Positions 62,132 through 64,000 of a stretch of DNA of 64,000 nucleotides are shown in pieces; position 1 is the stretch's first letter; each line of letters starts with the position of its first letter. The notes beneath the pieces are model-generated. The model had not been told where the DNA came from and ran no database searches. It worked only from the letters and a program-made list of their open reading frames with translations. Position numbers and translations under genes: made by a program. Source of the DNA: Saccharothrix sp. ALI-22-I. GTDB lineage: Bacteria > Actinomycetota > Actinomycetes > Mycobacteriales > Pseudonocardiaceae. Location of the stretch: NCBI RefSeq assembly GCF_001984175.1, contig NZ_MTQP01000050.1:1-64000 (forward strand). The letters run 5' to 3'.

Positions 62132-62982
62132 CGTTATTCAGAAGTCACCAGCCGAAGCGGTAGTGCTTGAGGCTGGTGACGATGCGGATGATCGTTGGTG
62201 GTTCGGTCAGGCGGGCGTGGTAGCCGGTGGCGAGGATCTTCCAGTTCTTCAGGTGGGCGATGGCCTGCTCGACGGCCCACCGGATCTGGTTGACTCTGCG
62301 GTTGTGGATCTTGTCCTGCGGGGGTGTGCTGGTGTGGCCGGGGCGTTTGCGGCGGGGCCGGATCGCGGTGGTGCCCAGGTCGCCGAGGGACTGCGTGTCG
62401 ACCAAGAGGGTGTCGTAGCCGGCGGTGGTGAAGGCGTGCCGGTCATGGGTGCGGCCTTCGACTGGGTCGGCGACGTGCAGCAGGGTGCCGGGATCTGCAG
62501 GCTCAGGCCGTGTCTGCGGTGTTTGCCGTTGTAGTCGGTCTTGAATCGGCCGGTGAGACCAGGATGCCGTCGACGATGACGACCCGGCCGCGCAGTGCCT
62601 ACGGTATCAGCGGGGTGTGCAGGCAGATGCCCTGGCCGAGCAGTGGTGCGATGCGGCAGAAGACCCGCGACACGGTGGCTTGGGAGACGCCGAACAGGTC
62701 CGCCGCGAGGGTTTGGGGCAGGTTGTGGCGCAGCAGGAGCAGGGTGAGTTGCACCGAGCGGCGCAGGTCCAGTGCCGGAGGGCGCCCTGTCGGGCGGCCC
62801 GGGGTGTTTGTGATCTGCTCGATCCGGGCGACCAACTCCCGGATCTGGTCGCGGTCGAGTCCAGTCGGAGACTGGTAGCGCAACAGTCCCGCCTCGTGGT
62901 GGATCGTTTCTGTGAAGGGAAACCGATCCTACCCGGACGGGGCTGTTGCGCTGTCGGCCAAGCTCAGAGGTTCTGAATAACG
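62132..62982 (-). mobile_element. Decayed IS5-type insertion sequence
   Basis: The element has perfect 12-bp terminal inverted repeats, CGTTATTCAGAA at 62132-62143 and its complement at 62971-62982. It is about 850 bp, the usual size for this group. It holds one disrupted transposase on the minus strand. No clear target duplication was recognised at the flanks. Confidence 0.75.
62145..62883 (-). pseudogene. Broken IS5-type transposase
   Basis: The N-terminal part (62599-62883) reads YQSPTGLDRDQIRELVARIE and has the IS5-type helix-turn-helix LAADLFGVSQATVSRVFCRI. The C-terminal part (62145-62405) reads VDTQSLGDLGTTAIRPRRKR and ends with the DDE_Tnp_4-like Glu region IRWAVEQAIAHLKNWKILAT. The middle carries VVIVDGILV and DYNGKHRRHGLSLQIP in other frames, with a stop after LHTPLIP. 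At least two frame breaks make it non-functional. Confidence 0.8.
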
Positions 62983-62997
62983 ATTATTGGCATCCGA

Positions 62998-64000
62998 TTA
63001 ATCCTGATCCCAGGCAGTAATTCCTTTGATGACTATTTCGTGTATTTTCTTAGTGCCCTGGGTGGGGTTGTCAGCTACATCATCGGAACTTTCGCTATTC
63101 TTCGCCTCATTGTCATCGTCAATGACGATCTGGCGCCATCTGCCTTCCAAGCCCTCGACGTCGACGTGTTGGTCGGATACGCGCAAGCCAGGCGGTAGTA
63201 TGCGGTGCTTCTCGATATCCTTGAACAAGCATCCGTCGATTGAAAGCTCGCCGTCGAACCGCGCATTTAGGTAGACTTCCCCGCTGAACCGTGCTGCGTA
63301 AGAAAATTCATCTTCCAAATTGTCGGTACGTTTCGTGCTGAACGAGGGTCCGCCTAGATATAAATTTCCGGAAAAAAGGGCCAGGCCGACGAACCATGCA
63401 CCTTGGAATATGGCGGCTTGGTTGAAAAGGGCTCCGGTGAAGAATGTTGCTGTACCGAACCGTGCAGCGCTGAAGTCGGCATCTCCATCGAAGTGTGTCT
63501 CGTAGAATACTGCCCGTTCGTCAAACTTTGTCCGGAAGAACCGAACATTTTTGGAGAATCGCGCGTTGCCGAATGAGGCGAGGCTTTCGAATCGCACATT
63601 ATCGAAGGCAGGCGATTCATTAAATCTCGTCCCGACGAACAGTGCGTCTCCAGTGAAATTCGCTTTGTGAAATGTGCAGCCGGAGTCGAAAATGGCGGAG
63701 CTTGCCGTGAATGAGCGTAGCCTGCATTTGCTCAGGTCGAAGTCGACGAGAAGGGCACCGGAGAGATTGAGATCGATGTCGGGCCAGAAGGAGGTGGCGG
63801 GGACAGTTGGGTTGTCGCCGGGCCGCAGATGCTCGCGGAGGATCCGCTGGGCCGCGACGCGGACTTCGCGTTCTTGGACCCGCCGATGATGGTCGGCGAG
63901 GACGTCGTCTCCATTGCCGGGCGCGTCGGTAGGCGCGTCGAACGGCATCCGCAAGTACGCGCACAGCACATTGACGATGGTCTGCCGCTGGTGTGGGTTG
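62998..64000 (-). CDS. Pentapeptide-repeat protein, N-terminus beyond the window
   Basis: The frame is open to the right edge, and the upstream reading QRQTIVNVLCAYLRMPF suggests the true start lies outside. About 170 residues are degenerate pentapeptide-type repeats with a Phe every fifth position (FTGDALFVGTRFNESPAFDN; RFFRTKFDERAVFYETHFDG), which form a right-handed beta helix. The C-terminus is acidic. Such proteins in actinobacteria are common and mostly of unknown function; some protect gyrase. The gene is AT-richer than the chromosome and ends 15 bases from the IS remnant. Confidence 0.75.
   Translation of the reverse strand, partial: NPHQRQTIVNVLCAYLRMPFDAPTDAPGNGDDVLADHHRRVQEREVRVAAQRILREHLRPGDNPTVPATSFWPDIDLNLSGALLVDFDLSKCRLRSFTASSAIFDSGCTFHKANFTGDALFVGTRFNESPAFDNVRFESLASFGNARFSKNVRFFRTKFDERAVFYETHFDGDADFSAARFGTATFFTGALFNQAAIFQGAWFVGLALFSGNLYLGGPSFSTKRTDNLEDEFSYAARFSGEVYLNARFDGELSIDGCLFKDIEKHRILPPGLRVSDQHVDVEGLEGRWRQIVIDDDNEAKNSESSDDVADNPTQGTKKIHEIVIKGITAWDQD

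Overview
The window looks like the chromosome of a high-GC filamentous actinomycete, most likely of the order Pseudonocardiales (Saccharothrix, Actinosynnema or Lentzea type). This placement is an inference from the strong GC bias, the many GTG and TTG starts, an actinobacterial acVLRF1 release-factor-like hydrolase, a ShbA/SigD-like sigma factor, two PonA-type penicillin-binding proteins and a 2-methylisoborneol locus. No sequence comparison could be run. Position 1 lies inside the 3' end of a 5S rRNA gene, so an rRNA operon ends here.

From 1 to 51.8 kb the content is ordinary chromosome. Nucleotide and protein quality control includes a dGTPase-like HD protein, acVLRF1, an ABC-F ATPase and a UdgX-type uracil-DNA glycosylase. 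Cell-envelope genes include a secreted protease with a P domain, one MecA_N/NTF2-like PBP, two paralogous class A PBPs, a GH25 lysozyme, an M23 peptidase and a DivIVA-like coiled coil. Regulators include two ECF-type sigma factors and DeoR, TetR, LacI and XRE-like proteins, several beside visible palindromic operators. At 33.9-38.6 kb a four-gene minus-strand operon encodes a family 2B encapsulin shell with a cyclic-nucleotide-binding domain, 2-methylisoborneol synthase, geranyl diphosphate 2-methyltransferase and a polyprenyl synthase. Together these make the earthy odorant 2-methylisoborneol, probably inside a protein compartment. At 40.5-49.1 kb malQ, a small unknown gene and treX-treY-treZ form an alpha-glucan to trehalose pathway; the last three overlap by ATGA and GTGA junctions.

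From about 52.0 kb to the right edge the character changes. A tightly overlapping tnsA-tnsB-tnsC-tniQ cassette (52067-57172) is a Tn7-like transposition module. It is followed directly by three co-oriented genes (57245-62092): a small helical protein, an SMC/RecN-like ABC ATPase with a CxxC...CxxC hook, and a large helical protein ending in a PD-(D/E)XK nuclease-like domain. These resemble the three-component ABC systems (ABC-3C, Lamassu-like) proposed to act in anti-phage defence, and they are the most interesting content of the window. A decayed IS5-type element (62132-62982) and a pentapeptide-repeat gene running off the right edge follow; both, and the 3' end of the nuclease gene, are visibly AT-richer than the chromosome.

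Other structure not explained by genes: a roughly 70-bp hairpin-bearing element present twice (12934 and 45061), the second copy translated as part of TreY; a perfect 31-bp hairpin across the treZ stop codon; a seven-copy 13-bp minisatellite in an 840-bp strand-skewed non-coding stretch; and clustered short repeats at 51.1-51.3 kb.
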